NCBI GenBank assembly: GCA_047602475.1
Contig: JASGHE010000002.1
Coordinates: 1,240,001 to 1,304,000 of the forward strand
Source: JAEUIE01 sp047602475
GTDB lineage: Bacteria > Planctomycetota > Planctomycetia > Gemmatales > HRBIN36
Direction of reading: 5' to 3'
Length of the DNA stretch: 64,000 nucleotides
Positions within the stretch are counted from its first letter, which is position 1, and every line of letters begins with the position of its first letter. The translations under genes and the position numbers were made by a program. Shown piece by piece: positions 37,781 to 45,678 of this stretch. The notes under the pieces were generated by a model. It had not been told where the DNA came from. It was given only the letters and a program-made list of their open reading frames with translations, and made no database searches.

Positions 37781-38977
37781 ATGTCTGCATTGTTATTGCC
37801 CGAGACCGATCCGACCCGCATCGAGATGGATGTTCGCACCGACGAGATGCTCGTCAATATGGGGCCACAGCACCCCAGTACCCACGGCGTGCTACGGCTG
37901 GTGCTGCGTACGGATGGTGAAGTGGTTTCGGAAGCAACGCCCCACCTGGGCTACCTGCACCGCTGTGCTGAGAAGATCGGCGAAAATGTCACGCCGATTC
38001 AGTTCATCCCCTACACCGACCGGATGGACTACATCGCGGCGATGAATATGAACCTGGGCTATAGCCTCGCCATCGAGAAACTCTGTGGCATGAAGATACC
38101 AGCCAAGGCTCAGGTGATACGGGTGATCGTCGCTGAACTCAACCGCATTGCCAGCCACTTACTGGGCATGGGGGCGTATGGCCTCGATCTTGGCAGCTTC
38201 ACCCCTTTCCTTTATGGCATGCGGGAACGGGAAAAGATACTTACCCTCTTTGAGAACCTCTGCGGGGCGAGGCTGACTTATTCCTACGTCACCATCGGCG
38301 GTGTGCATGACGATCTGCCTGAAGGCTGGATCGATCAGTGCAAGGCTTTCCTTGATGAGTTCGTACCTCACATCAAAGAGTATCATACGCTGCTGACGCG
38401 GAACCACATCTTCATCAAGCGAACCTGCCAGCTCGGCGTGCTCACCAAATCGATGGCTCTTGCCTATGGCTGCTCCGGGCCGGTGCTGCGTGCTTCGCTG
38501 GATAGCCGTCAGCACGATCATGCCTGGGACCTTCGCAAGCTGGAACCCTACACCGGCTACGAGACCTACGACTTCAAGGCGATCATCCCGCCGTTCGCTG
38601 AAGCCCCCCGTGAGGCGGTCATCGGCGATTGCTGGCACCGTTACTATGTTCGCATGCTGGAAGTAATGGAGAGCATCAAGATCATTCGTCAGGCGCTCGA
38701 TCGGTACTCCACTGCTGAGGGCAGCCATCGTATTGAACCGCCGAGGTATCTGAGTGCCGGCGAGTGTTATGTGGAGACCGAGTGCCCACGGGGCCAGATG
38801 GGGTTCTACGTGGTGGGACGACCGGCAAGGGATGGTGTGCCGCTGAGGGTGCGGGCAAGATCATCATGCATGGCGAATCTGAGCATGATTCATGAACTAT
38901 GCCGGGGATGTTTGGTCGCTGACGTGCCAGCGATTCTCGGCAGCCTCGACATCATGATGGGCGAGATTGATCGGTGA
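37781..38977 (+). CDS. nuoD: NADH-quinone oxidoreductase subunit D
   Basis: The 49-kDa subunit of respiratory complex I, which forms part of the quinone site. The start ATG 37781 has GGAG upstream. Hallmarks are NMGPQHPSTHGVLRLVLRTDGE near residue 27, HLGYLHRCAEKIGE, the quinone-site region IVAELNRIASHLL, and the C-terminal GSLDIMMGEIDR. The length (398) is normal. No other nuo gene lies next to it. Planctomycete nuo genes are often in one operon, so a solitary nuoD could be a second copy or a scattered arrangement; the rest of the genome would show which. Confidence 0.95.
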   Translation: MSALLLPETDPTRIEMDVRTDEMLVNMGPQHPSTHGVLRLVLRTDGEVVSEATPHLGYLHRCAEKIGENVTPIQFIPYTDRMDYIAAMNMNLGYSLAIEKLCGMKIPAKAQVIRVIVAELNRIASHLLGMGAYGLDLGSFTPFLYGMREREKILTLFENLCGARLTYSYVTIGGVHDDLPEGWIDQCKAFLDEFVPHIKEYHTLLTRNHIFIKRTCQLGVLTKSMALAYGCSGPVLRASLDSRQHDHAWDLRKLEPYTGYETYDFKAIIPPFAEAPREAVIGDCWHRYYVRMLEVMESIKIIRQALDRYSTAEGSHRIEPPRYLSAGECYVETECPRGQMGFYVVGRPARDGVPLRVRARSSCMANLSMIHELCRGCLVADVPAILGSLDIMMGEIDR

Positions 38978-39086
38978 TGGTAGACATCACGCTCCGCGTG
39001 ATGAAGCGGAGACATGACGAATATCCACATCTAAGCTAATGGCAGCACAACCCCGCCCCATCACGCGGAGCGTGATGTCTACCATC
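38976..39086. repeat. Perfect 28-bp inverted repeat made of REP-like palindromes
   Basis: The 28 bases at 38976-39003 are the exact reverse complement of 39059-39086, 55 bases apart. Each arm contains the self-complementary core CATCACGCGGAGCGTGATG or its reverse. It lies between the convergent nuoD and Old Yellow Enzyme genes. The left arm includes the nuoD stop and the right arm the other stop, so it probably acts as a bidirectional terminator. Confidence 0.8.
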
Positions 39087-40170
39087 AAGAGCGTTTCAGC
39101 CAGTGAGCATACTGGATCGGCAAGATGTTCTGAGGCGTCGGCACGCCAAGTTCTTTCGCAGCATGGAAGGGCCAATAGGGATCAGCCAGCATCGCTCGCG
39201 CCAGCATGACAAGATCAGCATGTTTCAGAGCAATGGCAGCTTCAGCCTGCTTGGCGTCAGAGATCATCCAGCCGACGGCAGTGGGAATGTCCACTTCTTT
39301 CCTGAGGCGACCGGCAATGGGGATCATGAAGCCGGGGCCCCAGGGAATCTTGGAGATGTCCGGGGTGGCGAAGCCCATGCTGACATCAATCAGATCAAGG
39401 CCTAGTTCTTTGAGCTTCTTCACTAGGACGATGGATTCTTCGACAGTAACGCCGCCTTCGACGAAGTCGGTGGCGGAGATTCTTGCCGTCAGCGGCAGAC
39501 GTTCCGGCCAGACGGCACGGACGGCGGCGAAGGTTTCGAGGTGGAAGCGGATGCGGTTCTCCAGGCTGCCACCGTAGTTATCGGTGCGATGGTTGGCGAG
39601 AGGCGAGAAGAAGCTATGGGCGAGGTAGCCATGAGCAAAGTGGAGTTCGAGCCATTCGAAGCCAGCCGCCAGCGATCGCTTGGCCCCGGCGACGAAGGCA
39701 TCTTGTACTCGCTTGATATCACTTACCGTCATCGCATTGGGAACGTTGGGCAGATTCGCGCCGAAGGCAACGGCTGAGGGAGCGATAATCTCCCAGGCAC
39801 CTTGCTCCGGCTTCAGATGGTTATCTCCTTCCCAGGGTTTATTGGCACTGGCCTTACGACCGGCGTGGGCGAGTTGGATGCCGGGGACAGCTCCGTGCTG
39901 TTTCATGAATCGGGCGATACGGGCGAAGGGCGCGACATGATCATCAGACCAGATGCCGGTATCGCCCGGACTGATACGTCCTTCGGGAGAGACACCAGTC
40001 GCTTCAGCAATGACCAACCCTGCCCCGCCGATGGCCCGCGAACCGAGATGGACGAGATGCCAATCGGTCGCCAGCCCATCGTGAGCCGAGTACTGGCACA
40101 TGGGAGAGACAGCGATGCGGTTGCGGAGGGTGACATCCTTCAGACGAAACTCGGAGAAGAGTTCAGGCAT
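39085..40170 (-). CDS. NADH:flavin oxidoreductase (Old Yellow Enzyme, YqjM type)
   Basis: An FMN-dependent ene-reductase of 361 residues. I start it at ATG 40170 because AGGA lies eight bases upstream and the sequence MPELFSEFRLKDVTLRNRIAVSPMCQYSAHDG matches the family N-terminus. An in-frame extension of 24 residues is not supported. The active-site blocks are LHFAHGYLAHSFFSPLANHRTDNYGGSLENR and the C-terminal VMLARAMLADPYWPFHAAKELG. CQYS is typical of the thermophilic-like/YqjM subgroup. It reduces activated C=C bonds; the natural substrate is unknown. It is divergent from the PII-like gene with 92 bp between. Confidence 0.93.
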   Translation of the reverse strand: MPELFSEFRLKDVTLRNRIAVSPMCQYSAHDGLATDWHLVHLGSRAIGGAGLVIAEATGVSPEGRISPGDTGIWSDDHVAPFARIARFMKQHGAVPGIQLAHAGRKASANKPWEGDNHLKPEQGAWEIIAPSAVAFGANLPNVPNAMTVSDIKRVQDAFVAGAKRSLAAGFEWLELHFAHGYLAHSFFSPLANHRTDNYGGSLENRIRFHLETFAAVRAVWPERLPLTARISATDFVEGGVTVEESIVLVKKLKELGLDLIDVSMGFATPDISKIPWGPGFMIPIAGRLRKEVDIPTAVGWMISDAKQAEAAIALKHADLVMLARAMLADPYWPFHAAKELGVPTPQNILPIQYAHWLKRS

Positions 40171-40262
40171 GGTGCGTTCCTTGCTGATCAAAGCGTGACA
40201 GAGGTGAATAGGAATGTTAGGATGTCTGAGAGTGAAGACCATGTTACGTTCATGCAGGTTCC

Positions 40263-40577
40263 ATGAAACAACTCCTCGTCATCATCAAGCCGTTCCAGGC
40301 TACTGCCGTTCTTGATCTCGTGGCATTGCACGAGGTGGAGGCTTGTTTCGTTGATGAAGTCAAAGGGTATGGCAGGCAGAAGAACAATCTCGAACAGTAC
40401 CGGGGTAGCGAGTATAATCTGGCGTTTCTGCCGAAGGTCGAGATCACCATCTGGGCTGAGGATGCGGTGGCGGAGAAACTGGCGAAGGAGATTGCGGGCG
40501 TGGCTCATACCGGGTTGATGGGGGATGGGAAGATTTTTATGACCGATGCGAGCTGGCCGGAGGCGATTGAGTTTTGA
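40263..40577 (+). CDS. PII-like signalling protein
   Basis: A 104-residue member of the GlnB/PII superfamily: MKQLLVIIKPFQATAVLDLV, a T-loop segment (KGYGRQKNNLEQYRGSEYN) and the C-terminal TGLMGDGKIFM. The GDGKIF(V/M) block is a PII nucleotide-binding hallmark. The T-loop lacks the classical YRGAEY form but keeps QYRGSEYN, with a tyrosine in the position uridylylated in GlnB. It is not next to amtB or glnA, so the ligand and target are not given by context. AGG lies five bases before the start. Confidence 0.85.
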   Translation: MKQLLVIIKPFQATAVLDLVALHEVEACFVDEVKGYGRQKNNLEQYRGSEYNLAFLPKVEITIWAEDAVAEKLAKEIAGVAHTGLMGDGKIFMTDASWPEAIEF

Positions 40578-40584
40578 GTTGTGC

Positions 40585-40661
40585 TGTAGCGGAACTCGCG
40601 TAGAGTTCCGTCGAGATGAAGATTGAGTCGTGTTCATAAACGGAAGTCTTGGCGACTTCCG
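40585..40661. repeat. Pair of inverted TGTAGCGGAA-type palindromes
   Basis: Copy 1 has the hairpin CGGAACTC-gcgta-GAGTTCCG (40590-40610) preceded by TGTAG. Copy 2 has CGGAAGTC-ttggc-GACTTCCG (40641-40661) followed by CTACA. Copy 2 is an inverted relative of copy 1, with matching compensatory changes in the stem (CT/AG versus GT/AC). They follow the PII-like gene and may form a larger cruciform or a terminator. Confidence 0.65.
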
Positions 40662-40700
40662 CTACAACGCATGGCGAAGGGATTCAGTCCCCGCTCCCCC

Positions 40701-40735
40701 TCACCCCCGGCCCCTCTCCCTCCGGGGGAGAGGGG
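40701..40735. repeat. C/G-rich palindromic repeat
   Basis: The arms CCCCTCTCCC (40711-40720) and GGGAGAGGGG (40726-40735) form a perfect ten-base hairpin. It is preceded by tcacccccgg, as in the copy at 9803 read in reverse. It lies between the PII-like gene and the convergent sulfatase-like gene, 14 bases before the latter's stop, and may terminate both. Confidence 0.6.
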
Positions 40736-40749
40736 AGAAATACAGCACC

Positions 40750-41976
40750 TCACCCGGCCATCACCTTTACTACTTCATCTCTTAACTTGGGGGCATCACC
40801 GAGGCAACCGGTAGTGGACCAGGCTAGCCAGCGGCGGAGGGTGAGTTCTAAATGTTCTGCTACTTCGGGGTGTTCGCTGATCGTGTTGTTCATGTCCCAG
40901 CGGTCTTCGGGTTTGCGGTAGAGTTGTAGAGGCGTGTCGTGTTCGGGATGCAGCGGGACGATGAGGTGCCAGTAGAGCGAACGCAGGCCGGCTTCGAGCA
41001 CCTGTTCATCCTGACTGTGCAGCAGTGAGACAGCGTACTCACGGTAACGCCCTGCCTGCCCTTGAGTGAAGCGGACAAGATGATCGCCCTGGGTATCGAC
41101 CGGAGCTTCGCCGACGAGGCTCTGGTAGATCGTGACCATCACATCTTCGGGCTGGGTGAAGTGATGCACCCGTTTGCCGGCCCCTGCTCCCTTGGGGAAG
41201 CGGATGATCAGGGGTAGATGGCATCGCTCTTCATTCAGACCATCGGGGCGGTCAGCCACCGGGCCATACTCGCCAAGCCATTGACCGCCGCTGCTTTGGA
41301 CGACGACCATGCACTCGTTGGTGAGTTCCAGTTCATCGAGGAGCTTGAGGAACTGGCCCATGAGATCGTCGAGGTAGCGCATCACGCCGCCGTAGGCTAA
41401 GCGCCAGCCGAAGCGGGAGGGTGCGGGACTCGGTTCTTCGGGGTCGAACTCGAAGATCGGTTCAGCCTTGGCTTCATCGTCGTCACTCGTTTTCTCGGTC
41501 GGCCCTTCAGCGAACTCTTCTTCACGCCAATCGGGGAGGAGTGCACCGAGCTCGAGGTTGAGTAGCCAGTTTTCGTAGTGCAGGCCGTATTGTTGCAGCC
41601 AATCGACGCCATGCTGGAGGACTGCATCACTCAGCGTGGGTTGTTCGAGGGCAGCGAGATCATGATCGGTGACGACGCCAACGTGCTTCCAACTGGCAGT
41701 GTAGCTGAGATGATGCATCACCCGATGATCAGCGAAGTAGGCGGAGCTGCCGTTGTTGGTCGAAAGGGCTGCGGTGAGTTCATCGAGGGTGACAACGGTG
41801 CTGTCAGCGACCGCTTCCTCAGCATCGAGCGGCGCGAGGTGGCTGGCATAGTGCTGATCGAAGACTACGCTTTGCGAAGCGAGCTTGTCGAAGTGGGGCG
41901 TAGCAGTCAGGTTGCCGCCGTAGGTGCCGAACGCATCGAGCCGGGCGCCATGGAGTGTGAGGACAATTACTTTCAT
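40750..41976 (-). CDS. Sulfatase-superfamily protein lacking the catalytic Cys/Ser motif
   Basis: The 408-residue product has the alkaline-phosphatase/sulfatase fold: VIVLTLHGARLDAFGTYGGNLTATPHFDKLASQSVVFDQHYAS near the start, MVVVQSSGGQWLGEYG and LPLIIRFPKG later. But two catalytic elements are missing. The metal site 'D(D/T)xR' near the start is HGAR, and the C/S-x-P-x-R modification site is replaced by SHLAPLDAEEAV. So it probably does not hydrolyse sulfate esters. An acidic insertion (EGPTEKTSDDDEAKAEPIFEFDPEEP) is also unusual. It has no signal peptide. It may be a binding or regulatory paralog; planctomycetes have many sulfatase relatives. Confidence 0.75.
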   Translation of the reverse strand: MKVIVLTLHGARLDAFGTYGGNLTATPHFDKLASQSVVFDQHYASHLAPLDAEEAVADSTVVTLDELTAALSTNNGSSAYFADHRVMHHLSYTASWKHVGVVTDHDLAALEQPTLSDAVLQHGVDWLQQYGLHYENWLLNLELGALLPDWREEEFAEGPTEKTSDDDEAKAEPIFEFDPEEPSPAPSRFGWRLAYGGVMRYLDDLMGQFLKLLDELELTNECMVVVQSSGGQWLGEYGPVADRPDGLNEERCHLPLIIRFPKGAGAGKRVHHFTQPEDVMVTIYQSLVGEAPVDTQGDHLVRFTQGQAGRYREYAVSLLHSQDEQVLEAGLRSLYWHLIVPLHPEHDTPLQLYRKPEDRWDMNNTISEHPEVAEHLELTLRRWLAWSTTGCLGDAPKLRDEVVKVMAG

Positions 41977-42133
41977 CGAAGAATCTATCCGCTTTCGTAG
42001 GGCGTATCATATAGGGCAGATGCTGATAGTTATAATGAGAATAGGCTCGATTTCCTCATGGAAGTGGGCAAGACGACCGTTTTCCGAGCAGGGCATGATG
42101 CTTCCTTGCGTACATTGATTAAAGGAATTGCAC

Positions 42134-42225
42134 TCTCCTTCTCCTCCCCTTACCAAGGGGAGGTTGGGTGGGGTTTTGATCAAGCGAAAATTACCCCCTC
42201 TAACTCCCCCTTGGAAAGGGGGAGA
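42134..42225. repeat. Two tandem C/G-rich palindromes upstream of folE
   Basis: Two hairpins, CTCCCCTT-acc-AAGGGGAG and CTCCCCCTT-gga-AAGGGGGAG, lie in the 42134-42225 stretch with gtggggttttgatcaagcgaaaa between them. They are of the same C/G-rich type as those at 2934, 9803 and 40711. An open reading frame crosses them in frame with folE, but the composition is that of the repeat, not of protein. Confidence 0.65.
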
Positions 42226-42250
42226 ACCAGACCGCACCTGGAGTGACAGA

Positions 42251-42832
42251 ATGCCCGCCATGATTGATGTCGATCACGACCGGATACAACGTGCTGTGCG
42301 GGAAATCCTGCTGGCGGTGGGCGAAGATCCGGATCGTGAAGGGCTGAAGGAAACGCCGGCCCGGGTCGCCCGCATGTATGCTGAGGTCTTCTCCGGCCTC
42401 AAGGTTGACCCGGCCATTCATCTGCGAAAGGTGTTCACGCAGAAGTACGATGAGATGGTGCTGGTCAAGGACATTACCTTTGAGAGCATGTGCGAGCATC
42501 ATCTGCTGCCTTTCATTGGCAAGGCTCATGTGGCGTATCTGCCTAACGGCAAGATCGTTGGTCTTTCGAAGTTAGCGAGAGTAATCGAAGTCGTTTCTCG
42601 TCGGCCCCAGGTGCAGGAACGGATTACCGAGACAGTCGCTGACCTCATCGAACAAGAATTGCATCCACGAGGCGTTGGTGTGGTGCTGGAAGCGGAGCAC
42701 TTCTGCATGTGCATGCGTGGCATCCGCAAGCCGGGCAGCATGACGGTGACCTCCGCCATGCGCGGTGGGTTCAAGGAGAATCATTCGACCCGCATGGAGT
42801 TGATGTCGTTGATTTATGGAAAACAGACGTAA
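42251..42832 (+). CDS. folE: GTP cyclohydrolase I
   Basis: It converts GTP to 7,8-dihydroneopterin triphosphate, the first step of folate and, in this organism, probably methanopterin synthesis. The start ATG 42251 has GGAG seven bases upstream; a reading from 42128 would run through palindromic repeats and is rejected. The 193-residue product shows REILLAVGEDPDREGLKETPARVARMY, the zinc ligands in SMCEHHLLPF and HFCMCMRGIRKPGS, and VSRRPQVQERIT. Length and motifs are complete. The gene stands alone. Confidence 0.96.
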   Translation: MPAMIDVDHDRIQRAVREILLAVGEDPDREGLKETPARVARMYAEVFSGLKVDPAIHLRKVFTQKYDEMVLVKDITFESMCEHHLLPFIGKAHVAYLPNGKIVGLSKLARVIEVVSRRPQVQERITETVADLIEQELHPRGVGVVLEAEHFCMCMRGIRKPGSMTVTSAMRGGFKENHSTRMELMSLIYGKQT

Positions 42833-43062
42833 GAATCATTTAAAGTATCGTCTGCTGTTCGTGGTTATTTTGTGATCTTCCTGAGTACGATCATGACTTC
42901 GGCCTAAATAAAATTCAAACAATCAGAAGAGAACTGAACCAGCCAGGCCGGCAACGAATTACCGGCCTGAACTGGCCTGACTCTGTTCATTCCGCAATTC
43001 AGCGAGGCTGTTTAGGAATGATTGAACGACGCAGAGCACGCCGGTTTGTGGTTTCGACGGAG

Positions 43063-43311
43063 TTACTTGGTCGATGCAGCAAAGGGCTTGGGTGTCTCGA
43101 CTTCTTCAAAGGCCTGACAGGCCTTCTCGAACTCCGCTACTTCCTTTTCAGCCCGCTCTTTTGCGTACCCGTACTTTTCCTGGATCTTGCCAACTAGTTG
43201 ATCTCGGGTTCCATTGACGATGGCCAAGTCGTTATCAGTCAACTTGCCCCACTTTTCTTTGACTTTGCCTGTTAACTGCTTCCATTGGCCCTTGATGGTA
43301 TCCATATTCAT
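43063..43311 (-). CDS. CsbD family stress protein
   Basis: An 82-residue CsbD-like protein: MNMDTIKGQWKQLTGKVKEKWGKLTDNDLAIVNGTRDQLVGKIQEKYGYAKERAEKEV. The family is induced by general stress in many bacteria; the biochemical role is unknown. The start ATG 43311 has GGGAG six bases upstream; a longer reading to 43431 would cross the promoter and is not used. A near-perfect sigma-54 promoter sequence lies 75-90 bases upstream (43383-43398). The C-terminus is extended with a short acidic tail (EVETPKPFAASTK). Confidence 0.9.
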   Translation of the reverse strand: MNMDTIKGQWKQLTGKVKEKWGKLTDNDLAIVNGTRDQLVGKIQEKYGYAKERAEKEVAEFEKACQAFEEVETPKPFAASTK

Positions 43312-43382
43312 GACAAACTCCCGATAAGATAAAGTGCTGTTACTGTGCCTACGGATACACCGTGGCAAACAGATGCCAGTTA

Positions 43383-43398
43383 TGCAAGGACTGTGCCA
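43383..43398 (-). promoter_or_regulatory. Sigma-54-like promoter upstream of csbD-like gene
   Basis: On the minus strand: TGGCACAGTCCTTGCA. The GG and GC doublets are exactly 10 bases apart (-24/-12), and 11 of the informative consensus positions TGGCAC and TTGCA match. It lies about 72 bases upstream of ATG 43311 in an otherwise gene-free 280-base interval. Confidence 0.75.
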
Positions 43399-43591
43399 GC
43401 GACGATCAGATATCGAACTATCGAAAATCACTTCAGCGAATGACTTTGAATCCCTAGCTATTCACTAAGAATATTTTCCGGTAATAAGTTAAAGAACAGG
43501 ACGTTGCAGCTGCAATTTCATTGTCCGATCATAATCGAGATAACCGTACTCTGCTTCATGCGCACTAGGTTGCGCGGTGTTGAGAGTTGAA

Positions 43592-45214
43592 TCAAGCATC
43601 AAGCTTCATTTCTGCCGAAGAAGCAATAGGCTGGGCTGTATGAGAGATAGGCAGTTTAACTATGAATTCACTACCCTTGCCAATACCGGGACTTTTGGCT
43701 TCAATCGTGCCGTGATGTAGTTCTATGATCCCTTTCACAAGAGCCAGCCCGATACCCAATCCACCCTGACCGTGTTGTTCTGAACGAGGCAACTGGTTGA
43801 ACATCTGAAAGATACTTTGCAGCATTTCAGCCGGGATGCCCATGCCATTGTCTGAAACCTTAATGACGATCTGTTCTCCCTCGACAGTAGCTGAAAGAAT
43901 AATTTCCCCCTTCGGACTGGTGTACTTGGCGGCATTGTTCAACAAGTTAACCACAGCTTGTGTGATGCGGGTAGAGTCGCCTTCAAAGTATACTTTTTCG
44001 GGTGGCACTAATACCGTCAGCGTATGCTGTGCAGCTTCAATCAGCGGCCTGCTGGTTTCCACCGCCGCTTCAATGATAGCGCTGATCTCCACGGGCTCCA
44101 TCCGCAGAGTGATCTTGCCCCGAGTGAATCGAGACAGATCGAGCAGATCATCAACTAACCGAATAATCTGGTTCAGTTGCCGTTCGATCATCCCTCTGCA
44201 ACGCTCGATAGTCTGCGGATTATTATCTGCCAGTCGCATGATTTCGAGAGCATTGCGAATGGGGGGCAGCGGATTCCTCAGCTCATGAGCCATGCTTGCC
44301 AGGAAAACGTCCTTACGCTGATTGGCCAGCCGTTGTTCTTCTTCCTGAAGCTTCTGATCATGAATATCGGTGCTGGTGCCATACCATTTAATGACTTCGC
44401 CACTGGCATTGAAGACGGGGACACTACGTAAGAGAAACCAGCGATAGTTGCCATCTAAAGTATGCTTGATCCGTAATTCGTTTTCATGGATGGATTGAGT
44501 CTCAACAGCCTTTTGCCACGACTCTTGCACGGGCTGCCAATCGTCGGGGTGAATGACGCCCTTCATCATCTCGAAATTGCGTGATTCCTCAAGAGTCAAA
44601 CCAGTGTAGACCACCCACTGGCTGTTGATGTATTCGACCGAGCCATCCGGTTCGCTGATCCAGACGATCTGTGGCATCGCGCTGGCCAGATGGCGAAATC
44701 GCTCTTCACTGTTCTTCAAAGCCTGATCGGTTTTTTCACGGGCTGCTATCTCGGAATGGAGCGCCAGGTTCGTGGCTGCCAGGTCCTTGGTTCGGGCTGA
44801 TACCAGCTTTTCCAACTCACCGGAGTGCAGGTGCTGGAGTAACGTATACCGAATGGCACGATCCAGCTTGGCCGCGGTCAGTTCCTTCTTTTCAAGAAAG
44901 TCCGCAGCTCCGAGCTTCATGGCCGAGTAATCTACATCCCGCTCGCTTTGCCCGGTGAGGATAATAACAGGTATGAAGCAGCCACGTCCCTTGGCATCAC
45001 TTAATAAGTCAATGCCGCTGCGTGCTCCCAGGCGGTTATCCAGCAGACAGATGTCATGGTTGCCACTGCACAACGCCTCAAGCCCGGTTTCATAGTTGGC
45101 CTTCCAATCGATCTCAAATCCATCTGGATCTATTTCGGCCAGCATATCCTTGGTCAGAAAATAGTCTGAGTCATCGTCGTCAATTAACAGAACTTTAGTG
45201 GGCTTCGTTGCCAT
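43592..45214 (-). CDS. Response-regulator/PAS/histidine-kinase hybrid
   Basis: A 540-residue cytoplasmic signalling protein. The REC domain comes first (VLLIDDDDSDYFLTK, phospho-acceptor in CLLDNRLGARSGIDLL, switch lysine in DFLEKKELT). A coiled coil and a PAS domain follow (RFRHLASAMPQIVWISEPDGSVEYINSQWVVYTGLT). The HisKA motif is ASMAHELRNPLPPIRNALEIM (His acceptor), then HATPase N-box NNAAKY, G1 VSDNGMGIP and G2 GQGGLGIGLALVKG. It has no membrane segment, so its signal comes from phosphorelay or the PAS domain. The start overlaps the end of the REC gene upstream by 20 bp. Together they form an operon with the CHASE3 kinase. Confidence 0.92.
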   Translation of the reverse strand: MATKPTKVLLIDDDDSDYFLTKDMLAEIDPDGFEIDWKANYETGLEALCSGNHDICLLDNRLGARSGIDLLSDAKGRGCFIPVIILTGQSERDVDYSAMKLGAADFLEKKELTAAKLDRAIRYTLLQHLHSGELEKLVSARTKDLAATNLALHSEIAAREKTDQALKNSEERFRHLASAMPQIVWISEPDGSVEYINSQWVVYTGLTLEESRNFEMMKGVIHPDDWQPVQESWQKAVETQSIHENELRIKHTLDGNYRWFLLRSVPVFNASGEVIKWYGTSTDIHDQKLQEEEQRLANQRKDVFLASMAHELRNPLPPIRNALEIMRLADNNPQTIERCRGMIERQLNQIIRLVDDLLDLSRFTRGKITLRMEPVEISAIIEAAVETSRPLIEAAQHTLTVLVPPEKVYFEGDSTRITQAVVNLLNNAAKYTSPKGEIILSATVEGEQIVIKVSDNGMGIPAEMLQSIFQMFNQLPRSEQHGQGGLGIGLALVKGIIELHHGTIEAKSPGIGKGSEFIVKLPISHTAQPIASSAEMKLDA

Positions 45215-45677
45215 AGCCTCCTCCGTTCGGCAACTCGACGATTTCCAGCCAGTATTTGCCCATGGTCCTAATCACGTCGATCAGGGCAGCCAGGGTGACA
45301 GGTTTGGAAATATAGGATGTTGCCGAAAGATCATATGATCGGTGAATATCTTCCTCTGCTTTGGAAGTAGTCAGTATGATCACCCGAAGATTTTTGAGAC
45401 GTGGGTCTTTCTTGATCTCTCTCAATGCTTCCCGTCCATCCATGCGAGGCATGTTGAGATCAAGAAGCAATAATCCAGGATAAGGAGAGCTGGCTGGGTC
45501 AGTGTATTTTCCCCGTCGGCACAGATAGTCCATCAGTTCGACGCCATCTTCAACGAATCGCAGATCGTTGTTGAGATGGCTTTCCGCGAAGGCTTCCTTC
45601 GTCATCTCGCGGTCATCAGGATCGTCATCAGCCATAAGTATTGTGATAGGCTGTGCCGTTTTTTCATTGCCTGGCAT
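45195..45677 (-). CDS. Single-domain response regulator (Rcp1-like)
   Basis: A 160-residue REC-only protein: ITILMADDDPDDREMTKEAF (acidic pocket), LLLLDLNMPRMDGREAL (phospho-acceptor Asp), VIILTTSKAEEDI and the switch lysine in TSYISKPVTLAAL. The long loop after beta-1/alpha-2 (CRRGKYTDPASSPYPG) is typical of Rcp1-type regulators that serve phytochrome-like kinases. It lies one base after the stop of the CHASE3 kinase gene and overlaps the hybrid kinase gene, so it is probably a phosphorelay partner. Confidence 0.93.
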   Translation of the reverse strand: MPGNEKTAQPITILMADDDPDDREMTKEAFAESHLNNDLRFVEDGVELMDYLCRRGKYTDPASSPYPGLLLLDLNMPRMDGREALREIKKDPRLKNLRVIILTTSKAEEDIHRSYDLSATSYISKPVTLAALIDVIRTMGKYWLEIVELPNGGGYGNEAH

Positions 45678-45678
45678 G

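Noticed and set aside
38976..39086. Insertion sequence with terminal inverted repeats
   Set aside because: Only 55 bases lie between the arms, too few for a transposase; no target-site duplication can be recognised.
42128..42250. N-terminal extension of FolE by 41 residues
   Set aside because: It runs through palindromic C/G-rich repeats; the ribosome site and the family N-terminus support ATG 42251.
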